This document shows positions 1 to 8,242 of a stretch of DNA of 27,864 bases, piece by piece. The translations under genes were made by a program, and so were the position numbers. A model generated the notes under the pieces. That model did no database searches. It had not been told where the DNA came from and worked only from the letters and a program-made list of their open reading frames with translations. The stretch is from Siminovitchia sp047228825. GTDB lineage: Bacteria; Bacillota; Bacilli; Bacillales; Bacillaceae_C. Numbering within the stretch: position 1 is the stretch's first letter; each line of letters starts with the position of its first letter. The stretch is from the NCBI RefSeq assembly GCF_047228825.1, contig NZ_JBFEGN010000051.1:1-27864 (forward strand), written 5' to 3'.

Positions 1-232
1 TTTGATCGGCATTATGTTCGTACAAGGTTACCCCTCCAAGTGCAAGGTTTTTATTGGTTTACGGACAAATACCCTTGTATATAACTTCGACAAAAAAGGT
101 AAAAAACCTTGTTAAAACAACATTTTTTTGTTATTCAGTAGACCCTAATTACCTCCCTGGCCCACTATATTCCAGTTTGAGAATTAATATAGCAAACCGG
201 TTTTAATCTAGTCCCTGGCAGGGATTATATGA

Positions 233-394
233 TTACCACCACCAAGGGCCGAAGCCACCGAAACCTCCGTAGCCCCCGAAGCCGCCATATCCGCCGTATC
301 CGCCGCCGGCATAAGCGGTTCCTACAATTATGAGCAGGATAAATAATACGACGATTAAAGCAAAACCTGCTCCTGCGCCTGCGCCATCAGACAT
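233..394 (-). CDS. YjcZ-like small glycine-rich membrane peptide
   Basis: A 53-residue peptide. The start at 394 is chosen because GGAAAGGAGGG lies just upstream with good spacing; the open frame continues further up to 466 but without a ribosome site. Residues 1-10 are Ser/Gly/Ala-rich, residues about 11-29 form one hydrophobic segment (FALIVVLFILLIIVGTAYA), and the tail is repeats of GGYGG/GGFGG ending in PWWW. This layout matches the YjcZ/sporulation-associated small peptide family of Bacillus, whose members are mostly of unknown function. I infer a single-pass membrane peptide. It is a one-gene unit; no clear promoter was identified, so spore-specific control is only a family-based guess. 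Confidence 0.75.
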   Translation of the reverse strand: MSDGAGAGAGFALIVVLFILLIIVGTAYAGGGYGGYGGFGGYGGFGGFGPWWW

Positions 395-510
395 TTTTAT
401 ACCCTCCTTTCCACTTCCATAACAAAATATGTGAGAATAAAAAAAGTGGAAGGGCGTACTCATCAAGACATTTGCAGGTCCTCTCTATACAGTTTTCCTA
501 TTCGAAAAAA

Positions 511-529
511 TTCGGGGACAGGCACCGAA
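511..529. repeat. Short inverted repeat with GGGGACAGGCACC core
   Basis: TTCGG (511-515) and CCGAA (525-529) flank a 9-base loop, giving a small stem-loop with the core GGGGACAGGCACC. From memory, closely similar strings occur in intergenic DNA of several Bacillus-type genomes, so this may be one copy of a dispersed repeat. Only one copy is seen in this window. It ends just upstream of the tetR promoter. Confidence 0.3.
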
Positions 530-537
530 AAAAACAC

Positions 538-566
538 TTGACTTTCCGGAATGAAGAAATTATAGT
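538..566 (+). promoter_or_regulatory. Sigma-A promoter of the tetR-ABC operon
   Basis: The -35 TTGACT (538-543) and -10 TATAGT (561-566) are separated by 17 bp, close to the sigma-A consensus. The expected start point falls within the palindrome at 572-590, so a repressor bound there would block transcription. Confidence 0.75.
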
Positions 567-571
567 GGGTT

Positions 572-590
572 TAGACCGACGGTCGGTCTA
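572..590. promoter_or_regulatory. TetR-family operator (palindrome)
   Basis: A perfect inverted repeat with 9-bp arms, TAGACCGAC-G-GTCGGTCTA, lies 5 bp after the -10 box and 7 bp before the GGAGG of the tetR gene. GACCG/CGGTC arms are common in operators of TetR-family repressors. The position implies autoregulation and control of the whole operon. Confidence 0.75.
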
Positions 591-609
591 ATAATTTGGA
601 GGAATGTAT

Positions 610-1272
610 ATGCGAATTGCAAAAAATCCGGAAGAACGAAGAAATGAAATTTTGGATGCAGCTGAATGGCTTTTTACGACAAAAGGTTATTCAAACACGA
701 CAGTGAATGATATTTTGCAAGAAGTCGGGATTGCCAAAGGGACTTTTTATCATTACTTCCCCTCCAAAGAAGAGGTGATGGATGCCATTGTCATGCGTTT
801 TATCACTTCGGGGGTGAAAGCGGCAAAGAGCATTGCTTCTGATCCGCACCTGAAAGCCCCCGAGAAAATATTTCGGATCATTATGGCTCAAAGCCCTGAC
901 TCAAGCCGAAAGGGACAAATGATAGATCAACTGCATCAGGTGGATAACGCGGAAATGCACCAAAAAAGCTTGGTGGAAACGATTCTCCAGTTGACCCCCG
1001 TTTTGGCCGAAGTAATCGAACAAGGAATCAAAGAAGGCGTCTTTGACACGCCATATCCGAAAGAAATGGTGGAGTTTCTGTTAGTATCGTCGCAATTCCT
1101 GTTTGATGAGGGCATCTTTCGGTGGGCGCCCCAAGAGCTTTTGAAAAAAGCGATGGCTTTCACCTACATGATGGAAAAAACGTTGGGAGCCAAAGAAGGC
1201 ACTTTTGATTATGTCTTAAAAATGCTGACTCAAAGCTCCCAACACCATAAGGGAGAGGAAAACGATGAATAA
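610..1272 (+). CDS. TetR/AcrR family transcriptional regulator
   Basis: This 220-residue DNA-binding repressor probably controls the ABC exporter encoded downstream. The N-terminal ~50 residues carry the TetR helix-turn-helix, with AAEWLFTTKGYSNTTVNDIL followed by VGIAKGTFYHYFPSKEEV, the family's most conserved stretch. The remainder is an alpha-helical ligand-binding domain with no recognisable specificity. Start choice: GGAGG at 598-602 is 7 bp from the ATG at 610 but only 1 bp from the in-frame ATG at 604, so 610 is preferred. The gene is preceded by a consensus promoter and a perfect palindrome (572-590), and its 3' end overlaps the next gene by 8 bp. Effector unknown; by analogy a hydrophobic or cationic compound exported by the transporter (inference). 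Confidence 0.9.
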   Translation: MRIAKNPEERRNEILDAAEWLFTTKGYSNTTVNDILQEVGIAKGTFYHYFPSKEEVMDAIVMRFITSGVKAAKSIASDPHLKAPEKIFRIIMAQSPDSSRKGQMIDQLHQVDNAEMHQKSLVETILQLTPVLAEVIEQGIKEGVFDTPYPKEMVEFLLVSSQFLFDEGIFRWAPQELLKKAMAFTYMMEKTLGAKEGTFDYVLKMLTQSSQHHKGEENDE

Positions 1273-1450
1273 AGCGGATGTCATTGAAAAAGTATCCGAG
1301 AAATCAGGCATAGGCATGGAAGATTGCCAAAAAGTTTTGGATGCGTTTGAGGATGTATTCACCGACGAATTTGCTCAATCTGAAAACATCAGCCATGCAT
1401 TGGATAAAATGGATCGCTTTTGGTCATTTTTAAAAAGCAAGAAAAGGTGA
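1265..1450 (+). CDS. Small HU-like N-terminal domain protein, function unknown
   Basis: A 61-residue protein whose first ~35 residues (MNKADVIEKVSEKSGIGMED, then CQKVLDAFEDVF) resemble the helical N-terminus of bacterial HU proteins. It lacks the beta-arm DNA-binding half (no GFGxF or RxGRNP), so it is unlikely to bend DNA as HU does. The rest is charged and ends in KSKKR. It starts 8 bp inside the tetR 3' end with GGGAGAGG just upstream, and its stop is followed 5 bp later by the ATPase start, indicating translational coupling. It could be an accessory or dimerisation module for the regulator or transporter, or a truncated HU paralogue. Real coding is likely from the RBS and the tight packing; function is not known. 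Confidence 0.6.
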   Translation: MNKADVIEKVSEKSGIGMEDCQKVLDAFEDVFTDEFAQSENISHALDKMDRFWSFLKSKKR

Positions 1451-1455
1451 TGGTC

Positions 1456-2379
1456 ATGGAAAATATGATAATCGTAAAGAACTTTGTGAAAACGTATGGG
1501 GATTTCACCGCGGTTGATCATGTTTCCTTTGAGGTGAAAAGCGGCAGCATTTTTGCTTTTTTGGGGCCAAATGGTGCAGGAAAAAGCACGGTCATTAACA
1601 CGCTCTGTACGATGCTGGAAAAAACATCCGGTACGTTGTTGATCGACGGAAAAGATGTGAGCCGTAATCCGGATGCTGTCAGGAGCGTGATCGGCGTCGT
1701 TTTTCAGGATTCAACCTTGGACAATAAAATGACGGTGGAAGAAAATTTGAAAATGCACTGTCATTTTTACGGGCTTCCCAAATCCGTCATGAACGAACGC
1801 ATTCACTTTGTCCTGGATTTGGTGGACATGATGGATTGGAAAAAATCTTTGGCCGGCAGTTTATCCGGAGGCATGAAAAGGCGGATAGAAATAGCAAGAA
1901 GCCTTTTGCACTTTCCGAAAGTTCTATTTTTGGATGAACCGACAACAGGGCTTGATCCGCAGACAAGGGCCCATATTTGGGAGTATATCGTCACGCTGCA
2001 AAAAAAGAAAAATATGACGATCTTTTTAACCACCCATTATATGGAAGAAGCGGAGATCAGCGATCAAGTGGCCATCATGGATAAGGGAAAAATCATTGCC
2101 TTTGATCAGCCGTCATCTTTGAAAAAACAATACACGAAAGATAAAGTCCACATCACGAGCGAAAATGGCCGGGAACTCGAATCCTTATTGTATCTGTACG
2201 ATCTGCCGTACAAAAAAGCCGGCTGTTCTTATTACATTGAAACGAATGAATTATCCGATTTGCTGGACATCATGAGTGAGCATAAACCTTTTATGAAAGA
2301 TCTGGAAGTGAAAAAAGGGACATTAAACGATGTGTTTCTGGAAATCACCGGAAAGGATATGGGGGGGTCATTTTCATGA
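1456..2379 (+). CDS. ABC transporter ATP-binding protein (DrrA-type)
   Basis: This 308-residue ATPase subunit of an ABC-2 exporter has Walker A GPNGAGKST (37-45), signature LSGGMKRR (136-143), Walker B VLFLDEPTTGLD (156-167) and H-loop His (TTHYMEE, about 194). It is followed by a C-terminal extension of ~90 residues (DUF4162-like) as in DrrA-type drug and antibiotic exporters. Start: AAAAGG at 1442-1447 is 8 bp from the ATG at 1456; upstream in-frame ATGs at 1420 and 1450 lie before or too near this site. The stop overlaps the permease start as ATGA. It should pair with the permease at 2376. The substrate is not deducible; TetR control suggests a toxic compound or envelope-active agent (inference). 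Confidence 0.92.
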   Translation: MENMIIVKNFVKTYGDFTAVDHVSFEVKSGSIFAFLGPNGAGKSTVINTLCTMLEKTSGTLLIDGKDVSRNPDAVRSVIGVVFQDSTLDNKMTVEENLKMHCHFYGLPKSVMNERIHFVLDLVDMMDWKKSLAGSLSGGMKRRIEIARSLLHFPKVLFLDEPTTGLDPQTRAHIWEYIVTLQKKKNMTIFLTTHYMEEAEISDQVAIMDKGKIIAFDQPSSLKKQYTKDKVHITSENGRELESLLYLYDLPYKKAGCSYYIETNELSDLLDIMSEHKPFMKDLEVKKGTLNDVFLEITGKDMGGSFS

Positions 2380-3212
2380 AGGTGGTTGGAGCATTATGGC
2401 TTCGAAATGTAAAACTATTTCTCAGAAATCGCGTCCAGCTTGTGCTCATTCTGATCATGCCTTTTTTCTACCTGTATTTATTAAGCAATATTTTTAGAAG
2501 CGTTTTTGTCACCAATCCGATGCAATATGTGCTGGCAGGCATCATTATCATTGTTGTTTTTCAGACATCATTAAACATTGCGGCCACAACCGTAGAGGAT
2601 GTTGTTTCCGGCTATATGAAAGAAGTGCTTGTCAGCCCTGTAAAAAGAATGCATATTGCGATCGGCCAAATCTTGTCCTCGACAACGGTTGCCACTTTTC
2701 AAGGCATCCTGATACTGCTTGCCGGTTATTTTATCGGAATGAAATATACGTCCGTGCTGACACCTCTTGCGGCGATTGCTTTTATGATTTTTACAGGACT
2801 TGTATTCTCTGCTTTCGGTTTGTTTTTAGCTGCAATCGTAAAAAGCACGCAAACGTTTCAAATCCTGACCACCGCCATCACAACGCCGATTACCTTTTTA
2901 TGCGGCGTATATGTTCCTCTCAGTCTGCTTCCTGACGGCTTGCAGTATTTGGCGATGTTGAATCCGATGACCTATGCAGCCGCCTTTTTCCGGGCAGTAA
3001 GCCTCGAAAAAATGTCGTTGCCAACAGATGAACTGCTCGCCGAACAGCTTGCATTTCAAATAAATGATTATGTGATTACGCCTCAAATGGGCATGATCAT
3101 TGTTTTATCGTTCGGAATCTTGTTTTTAATCTTGTCGGCGTTCGTATTTTCAAACGTTGATTTTTCAAACATGAAACGTGCAAAAACCCATAAGGATATT
3201 TTCCAGCAGTAA
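2376..3212 (+). CDS. ABC-2 type transporter permease (DrrB-type)
   Basis: A 278-residue integral membrane protein with about six hydrophobic segments and the ABC-2 permease layout: a positively charged N-terminus (LWLRNVKLFLRNRVQLVL), a segment near residues 100-110 reading VSPVKRMHIAIGQIL, and a final helix near 240-262. It overlaps the ATPase gene by 4 bp (ATGA), so the two are translationally coupled and almost certainly form one exporter. It is the last gene of the TetR-controlled operon; no strong terminator was seen after it. The family includes daunorubicin, linearmycin and lipid-like exporters; the actual substrate is unknown. Confidence 0.9.
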   Translation: MKVVGALWLRNVKLFLRNRVQLVLILIMPFFYLYLLSNIFRSVFVTNPMQYVLAGIIIIVVFQTSLNIAATTVEDVVSGYMKEVLVSPVKRMHIAIGQILSSTTVATFQGILILLAGYFIGMKYTSVLTPLAAIAFMIFTGLVFSAFGLFLAAIVKSTQTFQILTTAITTPITFLCGVYVPLSLLPDGLQYLAMLNPMTYAAAFFRAVSLEKMSLPTDELLAEQLAFQINDYVITPQMGMIIVLSFGILFLILSAFVFSNVDFSNMKRAKTHKDIFQQ

Positions 3213-3374
3213 TTTTTCCTGCTTTGGATTGTAAAAGTGACATTTACGCAGTTTCGGACAGTAAATTTATCGTTCGGATCGTATTTGCGTCAAATTGGTT
3301 CGTATTTTTGGAATTTTGAATCGTTTTCCGTCAAAAAAAGTTTACATCCCACATGAAGGGGAGGTGGTATAAAA

Positions 3375-5720
3375 GTGTTTTTAAATATGGTAAAAAAGGA
3401 TGTATTGCACAACAAAACCATCACGATTGTATTATTCCTTTTTATGACGTTATCATCTTTTCTCGTCGCAAGCGGCGCGAATTTAATTGCTGAATTGGCC
3501 AACTCCATGAATGCTTTGTTTACAAAATCCAAAGCGCCGCATTTTGTACAAATGCACTCCGGCGAAATGAACCAGGCTGATTTGGATGCTTTCGCTGCAA
3601 ACAATCGCCTTGTAAAAGCGCACCAAACAGTAGAGATGGTTCATATTGATGGTGTGAATATTGATCTGGGAAATCGTTCCGCAATCGATCAATACAGTTT
3701 GATGGATCATTATTTTGTCAAACAGAACGATTCCTTTGATCTGCTGCTTAATTTAAAAAATGAAGTGATTCGCGTTTCACAGGGGGAAATAGCCGTACCC
3801 ATTTATTACAGGCAGAAGGAAAACATTCAAATGGGCGACAAAGTGACAATCTCAACCACGCAATTTGATATGGAGTTGACCGTCGCTGATTTTGTCCGGG
3901 ACGTGCAAATGAATCCGTCCATCATCCATTCCAAGCGGTTTGTCATCAATGAAGCAGATTTGAATGTGTTGAAAAAGAACATTGGCAATGTTGAATATCT
4001 GATTGAATTCCAACTGGCAGACCTGAACAAGCTGAACGAATTCAGAAACGAATATTTATCAGCCAATCTCCCGAAAAAGGGACCGGCAATCGACTACCAT
4101 TTGTTTAAAACGTTAAACGCAATTACGGACGGTATAATGGCAGCCATTATCATTTTTGTAAGCCTCCTGATCAATATCATTGCCATTCTTTGCATCCGTT
4201 TTGCGATCCTGTCGGCCATTGAAGAAGAATATCGCCAGATCGGGGTCTTGAAGGCAATTGGGATGCGCCACAGGGATATTAAAAAAATATACTTTCTCAA
4301 ATATATTGTTTTGGCGGCCTTAGCTTCTTTATCCGGCTATGTTGCCTCTTTATTCCTCAACCGCTTGTTTACATCCAATGTAATGCTATATATAGGCTCC
4401 GCGCCAAAAAGTATCCTGGTAAATATGATTCCGGTCATATCGGTGTTTTCCCTGTTTTTGATGATCGTATTGTTTTGTACGGTTACTTTCAGGAGACTCC
4501 ATAACATTTCAGCGGTAGAGGCTTTGCGTTCCGGAAATACGGGTGACATACAACCGAATAAAACCTTGCTGGCTCCCCACCGGAGCAGATTTGTAAATAT
4601 CAATCTTTTACTTGGTTTAAGAGATATATTGACGAGATTTAAAATGTATCGGTTGTTATTGCTTGTTTTCGTTTTGTGCTCATTTATCATGATCGTCCCT
4701 ATCAATTTTCTGCATACGATTCAAACTCCTGATTTTATTCAATATATGGGAGTGGAACGAAGTGACATTCGAATCGATATTCAACAATCGGACGATATGG
4801 ATCAACAGTTTAATAAGGTTGTTATGCACATTGAAAGGGATGAAGACATTCAAAAATTTGCACCATTTGTCACGAGCCAATATAAGTTGATTAATCGTGA
4901 CGGGCTGGAAGAGAACATCCATGTGGAAACAGGCGATTTTTCAGTGTTTCCTTTGGAATATGTAAAAGGCAGGGCTCCAAAAAGGGAGGATGAGATCGCC
5001 CTTTCTTATTTAAATGCCAAGGAGCTTGAGAAAAATGTCGGCGATCCCATTGTGATTGTGGCAAATGGGCAAGAGAGGGAATTGACAGTGCGCGGCATAT
5101 ACCAGGACGTAACGAACGGCGGCCGAACAGCCAAAGCATTACTCCCGGAGAACAAGGAAGGCGTACTCTGGTACAAAGTGATTTTGGATGTAAAGCCCCA
5201 TGTCAATACCCGTGAGAAAATGGATGCATATGCCGATTTGTTTTACCCGGCGAAGGTTACGGATTTGAAAGGTTATGTAACGCAAACATTTGGAAATACA
5301 ATTGAACAATTAAGGACATTCACAGTCATCGCGATAGTGATTGCCTTATTGGTCTCCATGCTGATCACATCCTTATTTTTGAAAATGTTACTAGCGAAAG
5401 ACCATTTGCAAATAGCAATCATGAAAAGTATCGGTTTTTCATTATATGACATTCGCTCTCAATATGTTACAAGAACATTGCTAGTGCTAGTGATGGGGAT
5501 CATTGTGGGAACGATTTGCGCCAATACGATTGGCGAAAGAATGGTGGGTGCCTTGATGTCTTTGATGGGGGCCTCCGACATTCAGTTTGTGATTGACCCC
5601 ATGAAAGCATATATTCTTTGTCCGTCCATTTTAATAATCGTTGTGTCCATTACGACGATCTTGAGTGCGGCCCCCATAAGAAAGAACACTGACGCGTTCT
5701 TTCTTGGAAGTGAGAGGTAA
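3375..5720 (+). CDS. FtsX-like ABC transporter permease, two-domain
   Basis: A 781-residue membrane protein with two FtsX/MacB-type halves. TM1 (about 15-37) is followed by a large extracytoplasmic domain (40-245) and a three-helix FtsX domain (about 250-375) with the coupling segment YRQIGVLKAIGMRHRDIKKIY (286-306, shown in two parts: YRQIGVLKAIG, MRHRDIKKIY) and the terminal ISAVEALR. A second copy begins with a TM near 425-445 and ends with three helices near 650-770, including LQIAIMKSIGF. Such permeases act as mechanotransmission pumps for lipids, peptides or lipoproteins. The start is GTG at 3375, because AAGGGGAGG ends 10 bp upstream; the ATG at 3387 is too far. It probably works with the ATPase at 5835. 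Substrate unknown. Confidence 0.88.
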   Translation: MFLNMVKKDVLHNKTITIVLFLFMTLSSFLVASGANLIAELANSMNALFTKSKAPHFVQMHSGEMNQADLDAFAANNRLVKAHQTVEMVHIDGVNIDLGNRSAIDQYSLMDHYFVKQNDSFDLLLNLKNEVIRVSQGEIAVPIYYRQKENIQMGDKVTISTTQFDMELTVADFVRDVQMNPSIIHSKRFVINEADLNVLKKNIGNVEYLIEFQLADLNKLNEFRNEYLSANLPKKGPAIDYHLFKTLNAITDGIMAAIIIFVSLLINIIAILCIRFAILSAIEEEYRQIGVLKAIGMRHRDIKKIYFLKYIVLAALASLSGYVASLFLNRLFTSNVMLYIGSAPKSILVNMIPVISVFSLFLMIVLFCTVTFRRLHNISAVEALRSGNTGDIQPNKTLLAPHRSRFVNINLLLGLRDILTRFKMYRLLLLVFVLCSFIMIVPINFLHTIQTPDFIQYMGVERSDIRIDIQQSDDMDQQFNKVVMHIERDEDIQKFAPFVTSQYKLINRDGLEENIHVETGDFSVFPLEYVKGRAPKREDEIALSYLNAKELEKNVGDPIVIVANGQERELTVRGIYQDVTNGGRTAKALLPENKEGVLWYKVILDVKPHVNTREKMDAYADLFYPAKVTDLKGYVTQTFGNTIEQLRTFTVIAIVIALLVSMLITSLFLKMLLAKDHLQIAIMKSIGFSLYDIRSQYVTRTLLVLVMGIIVGTICANTIGERMVGALMSLMGASDIQFVIDPMKAYILCPSILIIVVSITTILSAAPIRKNTDAFFLGSER

Positions 5721-5834
5721 GAGGTTGGATTTGATTAAATTGGCGATACCCCGATGTATGCTTTCTTAAAAGTCTAAAGAAAAACAGTATTGCGGATATA
5801 AACGCCGGATAAAAATGTTCAAAGGATGAGTGGG

Positions 5835-6596
5835 ATGGAGATCATTTTGGAATCGGAACAATTAAACAAAATGTATGGTTTGGGGAAAAATCATCAGCAG
5901 CATGTCTTAAAAAATATCAACTTAAAAATAAAAAAGGGAGAGTTCGTATCTGTCATGGGTCCATCCGGTTCAGGAAAATCAACCTTGCTTTACAATTTAA
6001 GCGGAATGGACCGCTGTACAAGTGGCCGGGTGTTGTTTCATGGCCGGGAGCTCTCCAGTCTCCCGGAAAAAGAATTATCGGATGTTCGTTTATTTCAAAT
6101 GGGTTTTATTTTTCAGCAGATTCATCTTTTAAAAAGCCTGTCCATTTTTGACAACATCATTCTTGCAGCCTATTTGGCGAAAAAGGAACATCGTCATGAT
6201 ATTAACATCAGGGCAAAAGCTTTAATGAAGAAAGCGGGAATTTACCAGCTGGCCAAAAATGACATAACACAGGCTTCAGGCGGACAATTGCAAAGAGCCG
6301 CCATATGCAGGGCGTTGATGAACCAGCCCGATATCATTTTTGGAGATGAACCAACCGGAGCGCTCGATACGAAATCTGCCGAAGATATTATGGATATACT
6401 GCGCGGAATAAACGAATCAGGGACAACGGTCCTTTTAGTCACACATGATTTGAAGGTTGCAGCCAAAACCGGGCGTGTCCTTTATATGGTGGATGGAAGG
6501 ATTGTCGGAGAAAAACGGCTTGGTCAATATAACAAAGAAAACAATGATCTTGGGGCAAGGGAAAAAATATTGTCCAGATGGTTGACAAAGGGGTAA
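5835..6596 (+). CDS. ABC transporter ATP-binding protein (MacB/LolD/BceA-type)
   Basis: A 253-residue ATPase of the class that drives FtsX-type permeases. It shows Walker A GPSGSGKST (42-50), Q-loop FIFQQ (about 92-96), signature with Ala in place of Leu (ASGGQLQR, 147-154), Walker B IIFGDEPTGALD (167-178) and H-loop VTHD. The run AAICRALMNQPDIIFGDEP is typical of Bacillus BceA/YtrE-like ATPases. Start: AAAGG at 5821-5825 gives 9 bp spacing to the ATG at 5835; the upstream in-frame ATG at 5826 directly abuts it. It lies 114 bp after the large permease and probably forms one exporter with it. No two-component system lies beside it, so a Bce-type resistance module is not supported. Confidence 0.88.
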   Translation: MEIILESEQLNKMYGLGKNHQQHVLKNINLKIKKGEFVSVMGPSGSGKSTLLYNLSGMDRCTSGRVLFHGRELSSLPEKELSDVRLFQMGFIFQQIHLLKSLSIFDNIILAAYLAKKEHRHDINIRAKALMKKAGIYQLAKNDITQASGGQLQRAAICRALMNQPDIIFGDEPTGALDTKSAEDIMDILRGINESGTTVLLVTHDLKVAAKTGRVLYMVDGRIVGEKRLGQYNKENNDLGAREKILSRWLTKG

Positions 6597-6764
6597 TTTT
6601 TTATCAGGAATTCATATCCCATCATGGATAAGGGAAGGTGTGAGTCAGAAATGTCTATGTGGCATCTGCTCTTTTACTGGTTACCTCCATAAAAAATAAA
6701 CATCATCCTGTCTCGTGATGGGGTTGCGTATATTTTTTTATAATCCGGAAAAGTTTCCCAATAA

Positions 6765-6929
6765 TTATATTATTGAATACTTATTTAAGGCGATATCAAG
6801 CTTTTGGCTTAATTCGATTGTCTGATTATGATTTAACCCTTTTGACATGCCGATTCGTATCATTTCTTTTCTCAGGGCGTTAATTTCTGACAACAATGCT
6901 TCCTTTCCGTTCGGTTTTTTTTGCTCCAT
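6765..6929 (-). CDS. Spo0E-like aspartyl-phosphate phosphatase
   Basis: A 54-residue helical protein. The core is ALLSEINALRKEMIRIGMSK, then GLNHNQTIELSQKLDIALNKY, matching the Spo0E family pattern LR..M......G.......SQ.LD...N, including the SQxLD signature whose Asp is needed for dephosphorylation. Family members strip phosphate from Spo0A~P and so delay sporulation. Start at 6929 because AAAAGGAG lies 11-12 bp upstream; the frame runs on to 6986 without a ribosome site. Monocistronic. A TGG-TATACT extended -10-like sequence at 7054-7062 on the same strand is a possible promoter. Which response regulator is targeted cannot be told from the sequence. Confidence 0.85.
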   Translation of the reverse strand: MEQKKPNGKEALLSEINALRKEMIRIGMSKGLNHNQTIELSQKLDIALNKYSII

Positions 6930-7144
6930 AAATTCCGATTCTCCTTTTGAAAATAATAGAGAGCATGCAGACAGGGATTTCGTCATTCAATACATAGTCA
7001 TGATGGAGATATACATTTTCGGATATGTTCGGGTTACTCAAAAGATTACATAGAGTATACCATATGTTGAGTTTGTTTTTCTACAAAGATACAATATATA
7101 GTGGTATTATTTTTGGTTTTTTGACGACAGCAGTAAAATGTTAC

Positions 7145-7176
7145 AAAAAAAGGTGCTTTTATTTCTTTTGCACCTT
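7145..7176 (-). terminator. Rho-independent terminator of mnmH
   Basis: Read on the minus strand, AAGGTGC (7176-7170) pairs with GCACCTT (7156-7150) and is followed by a run of T. The upstream arm lies inside the last codons of mnmH and the stop codon is in the loop. Confidence 0.7.
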
Positions 7177-8208
7177 CCATTCTTTTAACAGTGTTTCAGC
7201 TATTTTTTTCAATGCCTCGTCTTTATTCCCGGCTTCGATTAGAATCGTATCTTTATTTTTATGAACTTGAGTAGAATGTTCATACCTCGGATCATAATAG
7301 TAAGTTAATAAAAGTTCTGCAGCGGAAGCAAAACGGCCGTTTTCAATAGCGGCTTCAATTTCTTTGGCTATGGGTGTATGGATTCTTTTTTTTATAAAAC
7401 GAAAAGCTTCCTGAAATCGTTCGGGGGACTGCCATGGCCGATAGTCTTCAAGAATATGCTTGATTCTTTCCTTGATGGGCAAACGGATAAACAGATGAAG
7501 TCCCTGCTCTTTTTTCTCGTAAAGAAATTCGGGCAGGGACGCTTTCCCGATTCGTCTGCTTTCCCCCTCAATCAAAACATAAGGTTCCTCCCAAAAATCA
7601 ACCATTGTTTCAACAAGCAGGGAATCAAATTTCTTTTGATTGGACGGATTGAGTCCGATGTGGCCGAAGATAGAGCCACGGTGGCCAGCCATTTTTTCCA
7701 AATCCATTACGGGAAAACCCATTTGTGACAGCTCTCTTAAGATCGCTGTTTTTCCCGTTCCAGTATATCCGTTCAAGACAATCAGTTTTGGAGGAAATTT
7801 GGCTTCTGCCAATTTTTGAACGACCCATTTGCGATAGGAACGGATCCCGCCGAGAAGCCGGTTTGCATGGATCCCCATCAAATCCAGCATGGTTGCAGCC
7901 GTTTTGCTCCGCATGCCTCCCCGCCAACAAAAAACTGTCAGCGGTGTATCTATTTGTTTGAATGCAGAAATAAAGGAGGGCAGCTTTTGCGAAAAGATTG
8001 CCACTCCTCTTTCCATGGCCGCCTCTTTTCCGAAATGCTTATAGATGGTCCCTACCTCTGCACGCTCTGCATCATTGAAAACGGGGATGTTTATGCTCCC
8101 GGGAATCGTTGCCTCGTTGAATTCACCAGGGGAACGGACGTCTACAATTGTATGCTTTTCTGTTTTCCTTAACGCCAACAAATCCGTTAACGCGATGTCA
8201 TTAAACAT
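7159..8208 (-). CDS. mnmH: tRNA 2-selenouridine synthase MnmH (SelU)
   Basis: This 349-residue enzyme replaces sulfur with selenium in 2-thiouridine at wobble position 34 of some tRNAs, using selenophosphate, through a geranylated intermediate. The N-terminal rhodanese domain (about 5-125) has DVRSPGEF and the active-site loop FCWRGGMRS, with Cys94 equivalent to the essential Cys97 of E. coli YbbB. A P-loop GYTGTGKT follows (147-154), with MAGHRGSIFG and EGESRRIG downstream, all hallmarks of the family. Start: AGAAGG at 8217-8222 is 8 bp from the ATG at 8208, while the GTG at 8215-8217 and ATG at 8214 overlap or abut it. No selD or selA lies in this window. Its upstream region contains the structured block at 8243-8343. 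Confidence 0.93.
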   Translation of the reverse strand: MFNDIALTDLLALRKTEKHTIVDVRSPGEFNEATIPGSINIPVFNDAERAEVGTIYKHFGKEAAMERGVAIFSQKLPSFISAFKQIDTPLTVFCWRGGMRSKTAATMLDLMGIHANRLLGGIRSYRKWVVQKLAEAKFPPKLIVLNGYTGTGKTAILRELSQMGFPVMDLEKMAGHRGSIFGHIGLNPSNQKKFDSLLVETMVDFWEEPYVLIEGESRRIGKASLPEFLYEKKEQGLHLFIRLPIKERIKHILEDYRPWQSPERFQEAFRFIKKRIHTPIAKEIEAAIENGRFASAAELLLTYYYDPRYEHSTQVHKNKDTILIEAGNKDEALKKIAETLLKEWKVQKK

Positions 8209-8242
8209 CCACATCACCTTCTAACTGAATCGATCTAAGGCT

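Noticed and set aside
1..232. Left-edge noncoding stretch with small repeats (TCCCT-GGC-AGGGA at about 212-224; AACAA/TTGTT near 117-134)
   Set aside because: Stems are short and lack proper T tracts; no gene, tRNA or insertion-sequence end could be supported.
6690..6715. CATCA/TGATG hairpin between the ABC ATPase and Spo0E-like genes
   Set aside because: The stem is only 5 bp with no adjacent T tract, too weak to call a terminator.
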